Source: Clostridium sp. DSM 17811
GTDB lineage: Bacteria > Bacillota > Clostridia > Clostridiales > Clostridiaceae
NCBI RefSeq assembly: GCF_018861905.1
Contig: NZ_JAHLDU010000029.1
Location: 1-40,110, forward strand
Direction: 5' to 3'
Length of the DNA stretch: 40,110 bases
The notes below the pieces were generated by a model that worked only from the letters and a program-made list of their open reading frames with translations, was not told the DNA's origin and made no database searches. The translations under genes were made by a program, and so were the position numbers. Shown piece after piece: positions 9,048 through 17,156 of this stretch (its first letter is position 1; the number at the start of each line of letters is the position of its first letter).

Positions 9048-10568
9048 ATGAAAAAGAAAAAATTATATGCGGGGTTATCAAAGTTTGTAATAGCTGTAAT
9101 GGTTGCATCATCATCAGTTAGTGGGGTTGCTCATGCAGCAACTGGCGATATTATAAATACTACAAATGAAAGGGTTTATGATGTAACTTATTCGAAAGAT
9201 GTACAAGCATTGATATCAGACTTAAAAGATGGTGGGGCAGATGTATTCTTAAAAGAAGGTAGTGATGGAAAATACTATAGTCCATCTGATAAATTGAATT
9301 TGCAGTCAGCAGAGATTGCAAAATTACTTAAAGCGGCAAATGTAGATATTAAAAATCCAACAGCAATTAAAACATATATCAAAAATAATGCGGCTACAAT
9401 AGTGGATGCTATTAAAGTAGAAACAGATAAGGCTGCTACTCAAACAGTGGATACGAACAATTATACAAAGGTTCCAGTGGTTATTGATACTAGTAATATT
9501 GTTACATTCCCAGATAAAGAGTTTGAAAAAGTAATTAGAGATACTATAAATAAACCTACAGGAGATATTTTAAAAAGTGATGTAGATAAGATAACAGAAT
9601 TGAGTGTTTCTTCTACAAAAAGTATAACAAGTATTTTAGGAATTGAAAATTTAACTAACTTGACAATTTTGGAGTTAAACTCAAATAAAATCAGCAACTT
9701 GGAACCTTTACAAGCATTGACTAAATTAACTGAGTTTAGTATAGCAGGTAATCAAATTAGTAACATAAAACCGTTAAAAGGATTGACTAATTTGATTTCA
9801 TTAGATTTAAGTAATAATCAAATTAGTAACATAGAAGATTTAAGAGAATTAACTAACCTGACTGAATTGTCCTTAAGAATTAATCAAATCACAGATTATT
9901 CTCCAGTTAGTTCGTATTATGATAATCTTAAATGGAAAGATTTCACATTAAATAACACAACAGTTTTATCTAATTTTATGGGAGCAGCAACTCTAAGTCC
10001 GATAACAGTACAAATTAACACAATACAAAGTAATATAGGATTACCTAATAATATAGATATAAATATGTTCTCAAATGGATTTCCTGGATCTGCTACAGTA
10101 AGTACAACATGGGATAATGGTACAACGTCAGGAGTACCTTATGACTCGACTACCCCTGGGACTTATATATTTACAGGGTCATTTGATTTGCCAGATGGGA
10201 TGACCAATTACGCAAATAATCCAACTACAATAACTGTTCCAGTTATTGTAAAAGATAAAAGCATACAGTCTGATATTTTGTTAGATTTTTCAGAGTATCA
10301 TAATGAAAAATTAAAAATCAATCAATATATTAGCAGCATAGACAATGCAGCTAAAACTATTACTTTAAAAGCTAATTCACCAGTAAACCTTGTTCCAGTT
10401 GAATTAGATCTAGTTTTAAATGGAACTTTAGGTGCTATGGTATATCATGGAACACAGAATGTAGATCTTGATACAATGTATCCTATAGTTAATGGTGATA
10501 CAATAAATTTTTATGACAATAAGGACATTGTATGCACTTATAAATTTATTGTATTACCTGAGGATTAA
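9048..10568 (+). CDS. Constant-head secreted protein with LRR and Ig domains (paralog of the gene at 1688)
   Basis: 506 residues starting MKKKKLYAGLSKF, with signal peptide GVAHA|A. The subtype-A head ends at NNYTKVPVV and is followed at once by DTSNIVTFPDKEFEKVIRD. From there to the C-terminus it is almost identical to the protein at 1688, at DNA level and including the 3' flank and terminator. It lacks the first Big_4 domain (~85 residues) and one LRR. LRRs span ~150-300, an Ig-like domain ~305-410 and the beta-rich C-terminal domain ~410-506. Presumed extracellular binding protein. The clean domain loss keeps the frame. Confidence 0.9.
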   Translation: MKKKKLYAGLSKFVIAVMVASSSVSGVAHAATGDIINTTNERVYDVTYSKDVQALISDLKDGGADVFLKEGSDGKYYSPSDKLNLQSAEIAKLLKAANVDIKNPTAIKTYIKNNAATIVDAIKVETDKAATQTVDTNNYTKVPVVIDTSNIVTFPDKEFEKVIRDTINKPTGDILKSDVDKITELSVSSTKSITSILGIENLTNLTILELNSNKISNLEPLQALTKLTEFSIAGNQISNIKPLKGLTNLISLDLSNNQISNIEDLRELTNLTELSLRINQITDYSPVSSYYDNLKWKDFTLNNTTVLSNFMGAATLSPITVQINTIQSNIGLPNNIDINMFSNGFPGSATVSTTWDNGTTSGVPYDSTTPGTYIFTGSFDLPDGMTNYANNPTTITVPVIVKDKSIQSDILLDFSEYHNEKLKINQYISSIDNAAKTITLKANSPVNLVPVELDLVLNGTLGAMVYHGTQNVDLDTMYPIVNGDTINFYDNKDIVCTYKFIVLPED

Positions 10569-10586
10569 TTAAAATTATAAACTGGG

Positions 10587-10615
10587 AAGGATATTCATAT
10601 TAAGTGAGTATCCTT
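10587..10615 (+). terminator. Conserved-loop terminator hairpin
   Basis: The stem AAGGATATTCA / TGAGTATCCTT, with one G-U pair, has the fixed loop TATTAAG and lies 18 bp after the stop at 10568. There is no T-run. Confidence 0.55.
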
Positions 10616-10624
10616 CATAGTTAG

Positions 10625-11886
10625 AAGTTCGCAATAGCTGTAATGCTCGCATCATCATCAGTTAGTGGCGTTGCTCATGCAGCAACTGGGGATATTATAA
10701 ACACTGGAGATCAAAAGATTTATGATGTGACTTCTTCAAAAGACGTGCAAGTATTAATATAAGATCTAAAAGACGCTGGGACAGATGTATTCCTAAAAGA
10801 AGGCATTGATGGAAAGTACTATAGTCCATCCGATAAATTGAATTTACAGTCAGCAGAGATTGTAAAATTACTTAAAGCGGCAAATGTAAGTCTTACAGAT
10901 CCAACGGCAATTAAAACATATATCAAAAATAATGCTACTACAATAATGGCTGATGTTAAAGTAGAAACAGATAAGATTGCTACTCAGTCAGTGGATACGA
11001 GCAATTATAAAACACCAACAGCTGCTAATTTAACAGTTAGTTCAGTTAGCGCTATTAATGATATTAATGCAAGTTTTGGAACAGAAGTAAATAATCTTTC
11101 ATTACCTGATAAAATTACATTAAATCTAAGTGATGGTACAACAGCAATAGTAGATGCAACATGGTCAAGTACAGGTTTTTTTGGAACAAAAACGGCATCA
11201 TATAGGTTCACAGCTATTTATACACTCCCAGAAGGTGTAACGGGGAATATGCCAGAAGCAAAGCTTAATGTTGCAATTTGATCAAGAAGGGAGTATGTAT
11301 TTTCCACTATCGACAATGCATAACACAGACTATACATATTATAATAAAAATCTGGCTATAAACCCTAAAGATTATTTAGAAACTGATTTAAATAATCTAT
11401 CAGAGGAAAATTAACTAAAACTATTAGCTGACGATATTATTAAAGATACACCTTCTGATTATGATAAAATATTAAAAATCCATGACTGGGTTTCCGAAAA
11501 TATTTATTATAATATGGATGGGGTATTATAGCGGGAACTATGGCAAAACTGACGCTTATGACACATTTGCAAATAAAATGTCGGTATGCTAGGGTTATGC
11601 TGAACTAACTAATGAACTTATAAGAATGGTAGGTATACCTTGTAGAGTAGTTACAGGATATGCTATATGGGTAGATCCTCAGTCTTTGGAAACCGTTGAT
11701 CATACCAATTCAAACCATGCTTGGAATGAAGCTTTTGTGGATGCCCGTTGGGTAATAATAGATACAACATGGGATAGTACTAATAGATATAAAAATGGAA
11801 TATTTATGAAGGGAGACATAAGACATATATATGTCGATCCTACATTAAAGGTATTTTCATTAGATCATAAAATAATCTCTAATTAG
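10625..11886 (+). pseudogene. Decayed copy of the transglutaminase-tail member
   Basis: It aligns along its length with the gene at 17157 but has at least five lesions. The leader and first ~11 codons are absent. A TAA lies in the head at 10760. About 340 bp (between the Ig domain and the transglutaminase domain) are deleted near 11281, shifting the frame. ENE has become EN-stop near 11410. One extra G lies near 11520, and CAG has become TAG next to the catalytic Cys codon (TGC TAG GGT near 11587). The fragment 10838-11281 still reads as head plus Ig, and 11626-11886 as the C-terminal part with His and Asp motifs. The 3' flank also matches that of 17157, so a block including the next leader was duplicated. 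Confidence 0.9.
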
Positions 11887-11892
11887 GAATAT

Positions 11893-11991
11893 GATCCAAA
11901 TTTTATTAAGATAAATATAATAATATCCTTATATTTGTTTTAATGATATATTATGGTATTATTAAATCATAATATAAGGGGGTAAATACAA
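11893..11991 (+). promoter_or_regulatory. Type-1 leader (short form)
   Basis: TTGTTT at 11935-11940, a 16-bp spacer and TATTAT at 11957-11962, then a run of five G 9 bases before the ATG. The TATCCGATTATTACAGAG element is absent; the upstream sequence instead matches the 3' flank of the transglutaminase member (GATCCAAATTTTATT), as it does before 18893. Confidence 0.6.
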
Positions 11992-13197
11992 ATGGTAAAT
12001 AAAAAATTATTTAAAGGATTGTTAAAGTTTGTAATAGTTGTAATTATTGCATCATCATCAGTTAGTGGTATTGCTCATGCAGCAACAGGTGATATTATAA
12101 ACACTACAAATAAAGTGATGTATAATGTTACTTCTTCGAAAGAGATACAAGCTTTGATAGCAGATTTAAAAGATGGTGGTAATGATACATTCTTAAAAGA
12201 GGATGGCAATGGAAAATACTATAATCCATCTGATAAGTTATCTGCACAGAAAACAGCAGTTGTTAAATCACTTCAAACAGGAAATATAGATCTTAAAGAT
12301 GCAGCAGCGATTAAGGCGTATATTGTAAATAATGCTGCTGATATAATGACTTCAGTTAATACAGAAACAGCGAAGGTTGCTACACAAACAATAGATACAA
12401 GTAATTATACAACAGCATCAGCAATAACAGTAACTTCTGTAAGTACTATTAGCACTATAAGTACAACAGTTGGAACTGTGCCAACATTACCAACTAAAGT
12501 AATTGCTACATTAAGCAATGGAGCTACTACATCGGCAGCAATTACTTGGGATGCGGCAGCTACAACAGTAGGAACATATGCTACAGCGGGTACAGTTACC
12601 GTTAAGGGGGTACTTGCTGATTATGGCAATTATCAAGTACAGGCCAATGTAATTGTTAATGAAGCAAGCAGAGTAGTGGTATCTGTGCAGAAAATAAGCA
12701 ATCTTTACCTTAATTCTAATTTTCCAACAACAGTAATAGCAACTTTATCTGATGGAACAACTAAAAGCTTATCTGTAACATGGCAAAGAGTAGTTGATAA
12801 TATAGTTGGAGCATCTAGATTCACAGGTACATTAATAATGACTGATGGAGTAGTAAATACAAATAATATAACAGCGACAGTTACATTAATAGTAGTACCC
12901 CATGTTATATTAATAGTTAGTCCATTAAGAGCTATTACCATTACAAAAACAATAGGTGTAGGAGATGCTTATACATTACCAACTACAGTAACGGCAACAT
13001 TATCGGATGGAACAACTAAAGATTTAGCTGTGACATGGGACAAGGTGGCAAGTACAACAGTAGCAGGAACTTACACATTTACAGGTACATTAACAATGGT
13101 TGATGAAGTAATAAATACAAATAATGTAACTGCATCAGCTACATTAACAGTAACTACACTAATAAATAATCAAATAAGACTTAATTATCACAATTAA
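11992..13197 (+). CDS. Constant-head secreted protein with three Big_4 Ig domains
   Basis: 401 residues. Signal peptide (GIAHA|A) and the most divergent head in the array (GGNDTFLKEDGNGKYYNPSDKL, TGNIDLKDAAAIKAYIVNN) to ~139. Three Ig-like domains of Big_4 type follow at ~142-222, ~223-303 and ~304-392; the last contains the family string ATLSDGTTKDLAVTWD. It ends abruptly at NQIRLNYHN. The frame stays open for 34 more codons after the TAA (to 13302), so the protein may be shortened by a nonsense change. Without LRR or enzymatic modules it may be a stalk-only product. Confidence 0.85.
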   Translation: MVNKKLFKGLLKFVIVVIIASSSVSGIAHAATGDIINTTNKVMYNVTSSKEIQALIADLKDGGNDTFLKEDGNGKYYNPSDKLSAQKTAVVKSLQTGNIDLKDAAAIKAYIVNNAADIMTSVNTETAKVATQTIDTSNYTTASAITVTSVSTISTISTTVGTVPTLPTKVIATLSNGATTSAAITWDAAATTVGTYATAGTVTVKGVLADYGNYQVQANVIVNEASRVVVSVQKISNLYLNSNFPTTVIATLSDGTTKSLSVTWQRVVDNIVGASRFTGTLIMTDGVVNTNNITATVTLIVVPHVILIVSPLRAITITKTIGVGDAYTLPTTVTATLSDGTTKDLAVTWDKVASTTVAGTYTFTGTLTMVDEVINTNNVTASATLTVTTLINNQIRLNYHN

Positions 13198-13302
13198 TTG
13201 ACGAGTATATTAACTAAAATTCAAGATATAAAAAATAATAAAAATATTCAAACTGCTGAGTTAATGCCTGATGTAACTTGGCAATTTTGTAAATTTACTT
13301 AA
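13198..13302 (+). pseudogene. In-frame continuation after the stop of the three-Ig gene
   Basis: Directly after the TAA at 13195-13197 the same frame reads 34 codons (LTSILTKIQDIKNNK...MPDVTWQFCKFT) to a TAA at 13300. It has no start codon or ribosome site. It may be the former C-terminus cut off by a point mutation, or chance read-through. It matches nothing I recognise. Confidence 0.3.
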
Positions 13303-13343
13303 TATGGATAAGTTACTGTTTAAATTATAGGGGGGGAATATAA

Positions 13344-13758
13344 ATGTTAAACAAAAAAAATATAAGAGTTTTTTAAGTTCGTAATAGCTATAATGATTGC
13401 ATTATCATCAGTTAGTGGAGTTGCTCATGCCGCGACAGGGGATATTATAAACGTTACAAATAAAAAGACGTATAGTATCACTTCTTCAAACGATATAAAG
13501 GCATTAATTGCAGATTTAAAAGATGGTGGTGGAGATATATTTGTAAAAGAAGCTAGTAATGGGAAATACTATAATCCGAATGATATATTAGCCACTCAAT
13601 CAGCAGAAATAATTAAATTACTTAAAGCAGCAAATGTAGGTTTTACAGATACAATAGCTATTACAACATATATCAGAAACAACATTAAGGCAATAACGGC
13701 GGCTGTTAAAGTAGCGACAGATAAAGTTCCTTGGTATGGGCATCCCTTTGATTATTGA
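13344..13758 (+). pseudogene. Head-only family relic with frameshifted signal peptide
   Basis: A run of seven G and ATG at 13344 (MLNKK) mark the normal start, but the frame shifts within the first ten codons in the A8/T6 runs and stops at TAA. The proper frame resumes at KFVIAIMIALSSVSGVAHAA. The in-frame ATG at 13393 would give a signal peptide without its basic N-region. The head (subtype C, GGGDIFVKEASNGKYYNPND) is complete, but the protein ends at VPWYGHPFDY with no tail domain. A strong terminator follows. Probably non-functional; slippage in the A8 or T6 run could restore the frame. Confidence 0.7.
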
Positions 13759-13817
13759 TTAAAGCCGTAGATATAAGTGCGACTACACAAATAATACAAG
13801 TATATTATTTATATGAA

Positions 13818-13856
13818 GGGAATTTACAATATTTAAATTGTAGGTTCTCCTTTTTT
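13818..13856 (+). terminator. Strong Rho-independent terminator
   Basis: The 13-bp stem with G-U pairs, GGGAATTTACAAT / ATTGTAGGTTCTC (13818-13830, 13837-13849), has the loop ATTTAA and a CTTTTTT tail. Its sequence is unrelated to the conserved-loop array terminator. Confidence 0.8.
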
Positions 13857-14018
13857 AATTTATGTTGATAAATGACTATAAAACATAAGAATAAAGGATA
13901 TTTAAACATTATATTTAAATTACTTAATATATACAAAATAGTAATTTATTTATATGATTAGATTAATCATATTGATTATAACGAATAAATTATATTTTAA
14001 ATTATAGGGGGATTACAA

Positions 14019-15155
14019 ATGGTAAATAAAAAATTATATAAGGGATTGTCAAAGCTTGTAATAGCTTTAATGATTGTATCATCATCGGTTAGTGGTGTTG
14101 CTCATGCAGCAACAGGTGATATTATAAACACTACAAATCAAAAGATGTATAGTATCACTTCTTCAAACGATATAAAGGCATTAATTGCAGATTTAAAAGA
14201 TGGTGGTGGAGATGTATTTTTAAAAGAAAATAGTAATGATAAATACTATAATCCTAATAATATATTAACTGCTCAATCGGCAGAAATAATTAAATTACTT
14301 AAAGCAGCAAATGTAAGCCTTACAGAGCCAACAGCAATTAAAACATATATCAAAAATAATGCGGTTTCTATAATGGCTGATGTAAAAGTAGAAACGGATA
14401 AGGTTGCTAATCAAACAGTGGATACGAGCAATTATAAAACACCAACAGTTGCTAATTTAACAGTAAGTTCTGCTAGTGCTATTAATGCTACTGCAAATGC
14501 AGGTGATTCTTATACATTACCTACAACAGTAGTGGCTACATTATCCGATGGAACAAGTAAAGAGCTAGCTGTAACATGGGATAATGTAGTAAGTACAACA
14601 GTAGCTGGAACTTACACATTTGCAGGTACATTAACAATGGTAGATGGAGTAGTAAATACAAATAATGTTAATGTACAAGCTACATTAATTATCGCTAGTG
14701 ATATTGGTGATAACACAGATATAACAAATAAGTTTACGGATACAAATTTTAAAGCAGCGGTATATTCATTGATAGGTAAAAATGGTTCTGCTAAAATTCT
14801 TTATTCGGATGTGAAAAATTTAGCATTAGTAAATGTACAAGACGATGATATTAGTAGTTTAAGTGGTATTGAGTATTTTATAGCATTAAAAATTTTATGG
14901 TGTAATAGTAATCAACTAACAACATTAGATGTAAGTAAGAATGCAGAATTAGGTTTTTTATTTAGTCAGTATAATGATCTAACAACCTTAGATTTGAGTA
15001 AGAATACAACATTAAGTTTATTAGATTGTACATACAATCGACTAATGGACCTGTACTCTATTAGAGATACATGGAATATTGCAGGTTATAAATCTCAGTA
15101 CACAGATGCATCACATACAACTACAAATAGATTAGTTATAACAATTAAGAATTAG
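14019..15155 (+). CDS. Constant-head secreted protein with Ig and a short LDxSKN LRR
   Basis: 378 residues. A run of five G lies 7 bases before the ATG. Signal peptide GVAHA|A; subtype-C head to ~139; Big_4 Ig-like domain (~146-228, TATLSDG-like VATLSDGTSKELAVTWD). An LRR cap (DITNKFTDTNFKAAVYSLIG, SSLSGIEYF) is followed by only about three 21-residue repeats and the tail LYSIRDTW...LVITIKN. Against 13 repeats at 3642 and 9+8 at 26946, this is a contracted version. The upstream 13860-14018 is AT-rich with no visible type-1 promoter apart from AATTATAGGGGG. Confidence 0.88.
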   Translation: MVNKKLYKGLSKLVIALMIVSSSVSGVAHAATGDIINTTNQKMYSITSSNDIKALIADLKDGGGDVFLKENSNDKYYNPNNILTAQSAEIIKLLKAANVSLTEPTAIKTYIKNNAVSIMADVKVETDKVANQTVDTSNYKTPTVANLTVSSASAINATANAGDSYTLPTTVVATLSDGTSKELAVTWDNVVSTTVAGTYTFAGTLTMVDGVVNTNNVNVQATLIIASDIGDNTDITNKFTDTNFKAAVYSLIGKNGSAKILYSDVKNLALVNVQDDDISSLSGIEYFIALKILWCNSNQLTTLDVSKNAELGFLFSQYNDLTTLDLSKNTTLSLLDCTYNRLMDLYSIRDTWNIAGYKSQYTDASHTTTNRLVITIKN

Positions 15156-15169
15156 AATTATAAACAGGG

Positions 15170-15198
15170 AAGAATACTCATATTAAGTGAGCAGCCTT
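15170..15198 (+). terminator. Degenerate conserved-loop terminator
   Basis: The loop TATTAAG and inner stem ACTCA/TGAG(C) are preserved, but the outer stem (AAGAAT / AGCCTT) has decayed compared with the other copies. Confidence 0.35.
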
Positions 15199-15243
15199 AA
15201 TTAATCGCATCAAATGCATTATGACATATTATGGTATTATTAA

Positions 15244-15250
15244 ATATTAA
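15244..15250. repeat. Target-site duplication (left), ATATTAA
   Basis: The 7 bp ATATTAA directly before the left inverted repeat of the insertion sequence equals the 7 bp at 17133-17139 directly after the right inverted repeat. Confidence 0.85.
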
Positions 15251-17132
15251 AGTGAATTCGGAAACTAATCGCTAATTTAACAAAGTCTAAAGAAAAAGTG
15301 TTTTAAACCGTAGGTTCATTAGACTTGCTCATTTGTTGTTATTTAAAATGTAAATTGATAAAAATGAACATAGCAAAGCTGACCTATAAAATGTATTTAT
15401 ATGGAAAAACGGTGGTAATTATTTAAATTAAGCTACTTGTAAAGCTAATTTTTCTAGAAGAGATATAAAGTTAAACTTTGAAACTTTAATTCTTGCATCC
15501 AAGTGGATATTAGTAGAATGCAAGGTAGTCCACCAAGACCAACGTTTTTTACCACGAGAATGAGCTTCTTCCATATTATAATCGTTAAGAATTCTTTTGT
15601 TAACACGTTCAGAAGCCGTTCGTTTATTCATCTCTTTCTGCCATTGCTCGCTGCCACGAGGAATAACAGTAAAGAGACGAACATCCCATTTAGGTTTTGT
15701 ATAAATGGTTCTGCCGTAGGCGCTTGGTGAACATTGGTCCTTGCAATAACAAAACTCGATTTTCCCTTTAACATAAGGGCATCGCCACTTAATTCTGTGG
15801 CGAACTTTATCATAGTAATCGTAAATCATGGGAATTTCGCCTAAACAAATTGGGACACCGTTGTTATCTACTTTGATTGGAGGCTCATATTTAAATTTAC
15901 CTAAACCCTTTTTATTTAAAGGAATTATGGCCGTTATATTCCAAGCATCTAATAAGTCATAAGTAGGGTTATTATCATGAGCACCATCTCCAAGAAATTT
16001 ATCAAACTTGAACATCGGATAAAGTTTTCGAACCTCAGATAGGGCAACAATTGCATTAACACCATCATTACGTTGAGCTTCAACTAACCGTAAATATATG
16101 GGTAGATCCATTTTAAATTCTGTATTATAGACAGATAAAAAATAACCACAATGTCCATAATACCAAACTTCGTGATAACTATCCCAGCCGTGATGAGCAT
16201 CTGTGTCAGAGAATCTTCGGTGGCAGTCACAATTGTAAATGCCTTTAGAAACACAGTCACAAATTTTAATCCCGTAGGGACTTCCACCAGTATTAATACA
16301 AGTGCCATCACCAGATATAGTTAGCTTAGTTGTGTCACCAAGGAGCCCGGCATTTGCGGAAGGTTCTACAGCAACCTTAGCAAAAATTTGTTGAAGCAGT
16401 TTTTCTGGTCTGCTTTCGAAAGATTTTCCTTGAAGTGCTAGATCAACAAATTTTTTAATAATACCAGGATGACGTGGTGGTTGTTTTTGGTTTTTACCAA
16501 ACTTCTTACGTGGCTTTTTCTTAAATGGATGAAGAGAGTTTTGCCGTTCTTGTTCAACGTCAGAATTCTCAAGCCATAACCTAGTGATAAAATCATAATG
16601 ACTACCTACACCAGGGATATTACTGGGCGAAACGCCTACGGCATAAGATAAAATTGGGGTAGCTTTGAGAAATTCTATCCACTTTGAAATGCTGTTAAAA
16701 TGGAGTTCAGACATCAAAATAAAAGAGCGAAATATCTCAGGTTGTTGATTTGAAGGTTTGCCAGTAGTAGAAAAACGTGGTTTAAGTAGTACTTTAAGTA
16801 TATCTAAATCTAGGATATAGAGTTTGCTCAAAGCCTTAGAATAAAATTCCACGGTAATTTTATTACTAATATAAAATGGTAACAAATTGTTAATAAGAAA
16901 CAATTGATATTCAGCATGAGAACGCCAGATACCTAACATAAAAAACACCTCACAATCTATTTGGTAATTAATACCATATTGCATGGTTTTCAAATTTTAC
17001 CAACTATGTCAAGTGTTTTTTTATTAAATATAATAAACTATAAAAATTTTGTTCGAATTTCTGGGGGGGAAGCAAAAAAATGACCCTCCGGGATTGAGAT
17101 ATATGGGGGCCTTAAGGGTTTCCGAATTCACT
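15251..17132 (-). mobile_element. Complete 1882-bp insertion sequence with DDE transposase
   Basis: The ends are perfect 15-bp inverted repeats: AGTGAATTCGGAAAC at 15251-15265 and its reverse complement at 17118-17132. Both are flanked by the 7-bp direct repeat ATATTAA. One transposase gene lies on the minus strand. The element sits in the leader of the gene at 17157: joining the flanks rebuilds TATGGTATTATTAAATATTAA-TATAGGGGGGG, which matches the family leader. Intact ends and ORF suggest a recent insertion. The IS family is not certain; the protein resembles IS4/IS5/IS1182-type DDE enzymes. Confidence 0.93.
15428..16939 (-). CDS. DDE-type IS transposase
   Basis: 503 residues from the ATG at 16939, chosen because GAGGTG lies 6 bases upstream. 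The frame is open 18 codons further, but those codons span the likely promoter. Candidate catalytic residues are D211 (ISGDGTC), D318 (FLGDGAHDN) and E444 (KRTASERVNKRI), the usual DDE spacing with the R-T-x-x-E-R-V signature of IS4-clan enzymes. A basic linker lies at ~140-160 (KKKPRKKFGKNQK). A Cys/His-rich insert between the first and second Asp (CDCVSKGIYNCDCH at ~227-240) could bind a metal. It appears intact and carries out transposition of its own element. Confidence 0.9.
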   Translation of the reverse strand: MLGIWRSHAEYQLFLINNLLPFYISNKITVEFYSKALSKLYILDLDILKVLLKPRFSTTGKPSNQQPEIFRSFILMSELHFNSISKWIEFLKATPILSYAVGVSPSNIPGVGSHYDFITRLWLENSDVEQERQNSLHPFKKKPRKKFGKNQKQPPRHPGIIKKFVDLALQGKSFESRPEKLLQQIFAKVAVEPSANAGLLGDTTKLTISGDGTCINTGGSPYGIKICDCVSKGIYNCDCHRRFSDTDAHHGWDSYHEVWYYGHCGYFLSVYNTEFKMDLPIYLRLVEAQRNDGVNAIVALSEVRKLYPMFKFDKFLGDGAHDNNPTYDLLDAWNITAIIPLNKKGLGKFKYEPPIKVDNNGVPICLGEIPMIYDYYDKVRHRIKWRCPYVKGKIEFCYCKDQCSPSAYGRTIYTKPKWDVRLFTVIPRGSEQWQKEMNKRTASERVNKRILNDYNMEEAHSRGKKRWSWWTTLHSTNIHLDARIKVSKFNFISLLEKLALQVA

Positions 17133-17139
17133 ATATTAA
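17133..17139. repeat. Target-site duplication (right), ATATTAA
   Basis: It pairs with 15244-15250. The following TATAGGGGGGG is the displaced ribosome-site half of the leader of the gene at 17157. Confidence 0.85.
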
Positions 17140-17156
17140 TATAGGGGGGGATACAA

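Noticed and set aside
15503-15730. Small ORFs opposite and overlapping the transposase
   Set aside because: They are shadows of the transposase frame without their own ribosome sites.
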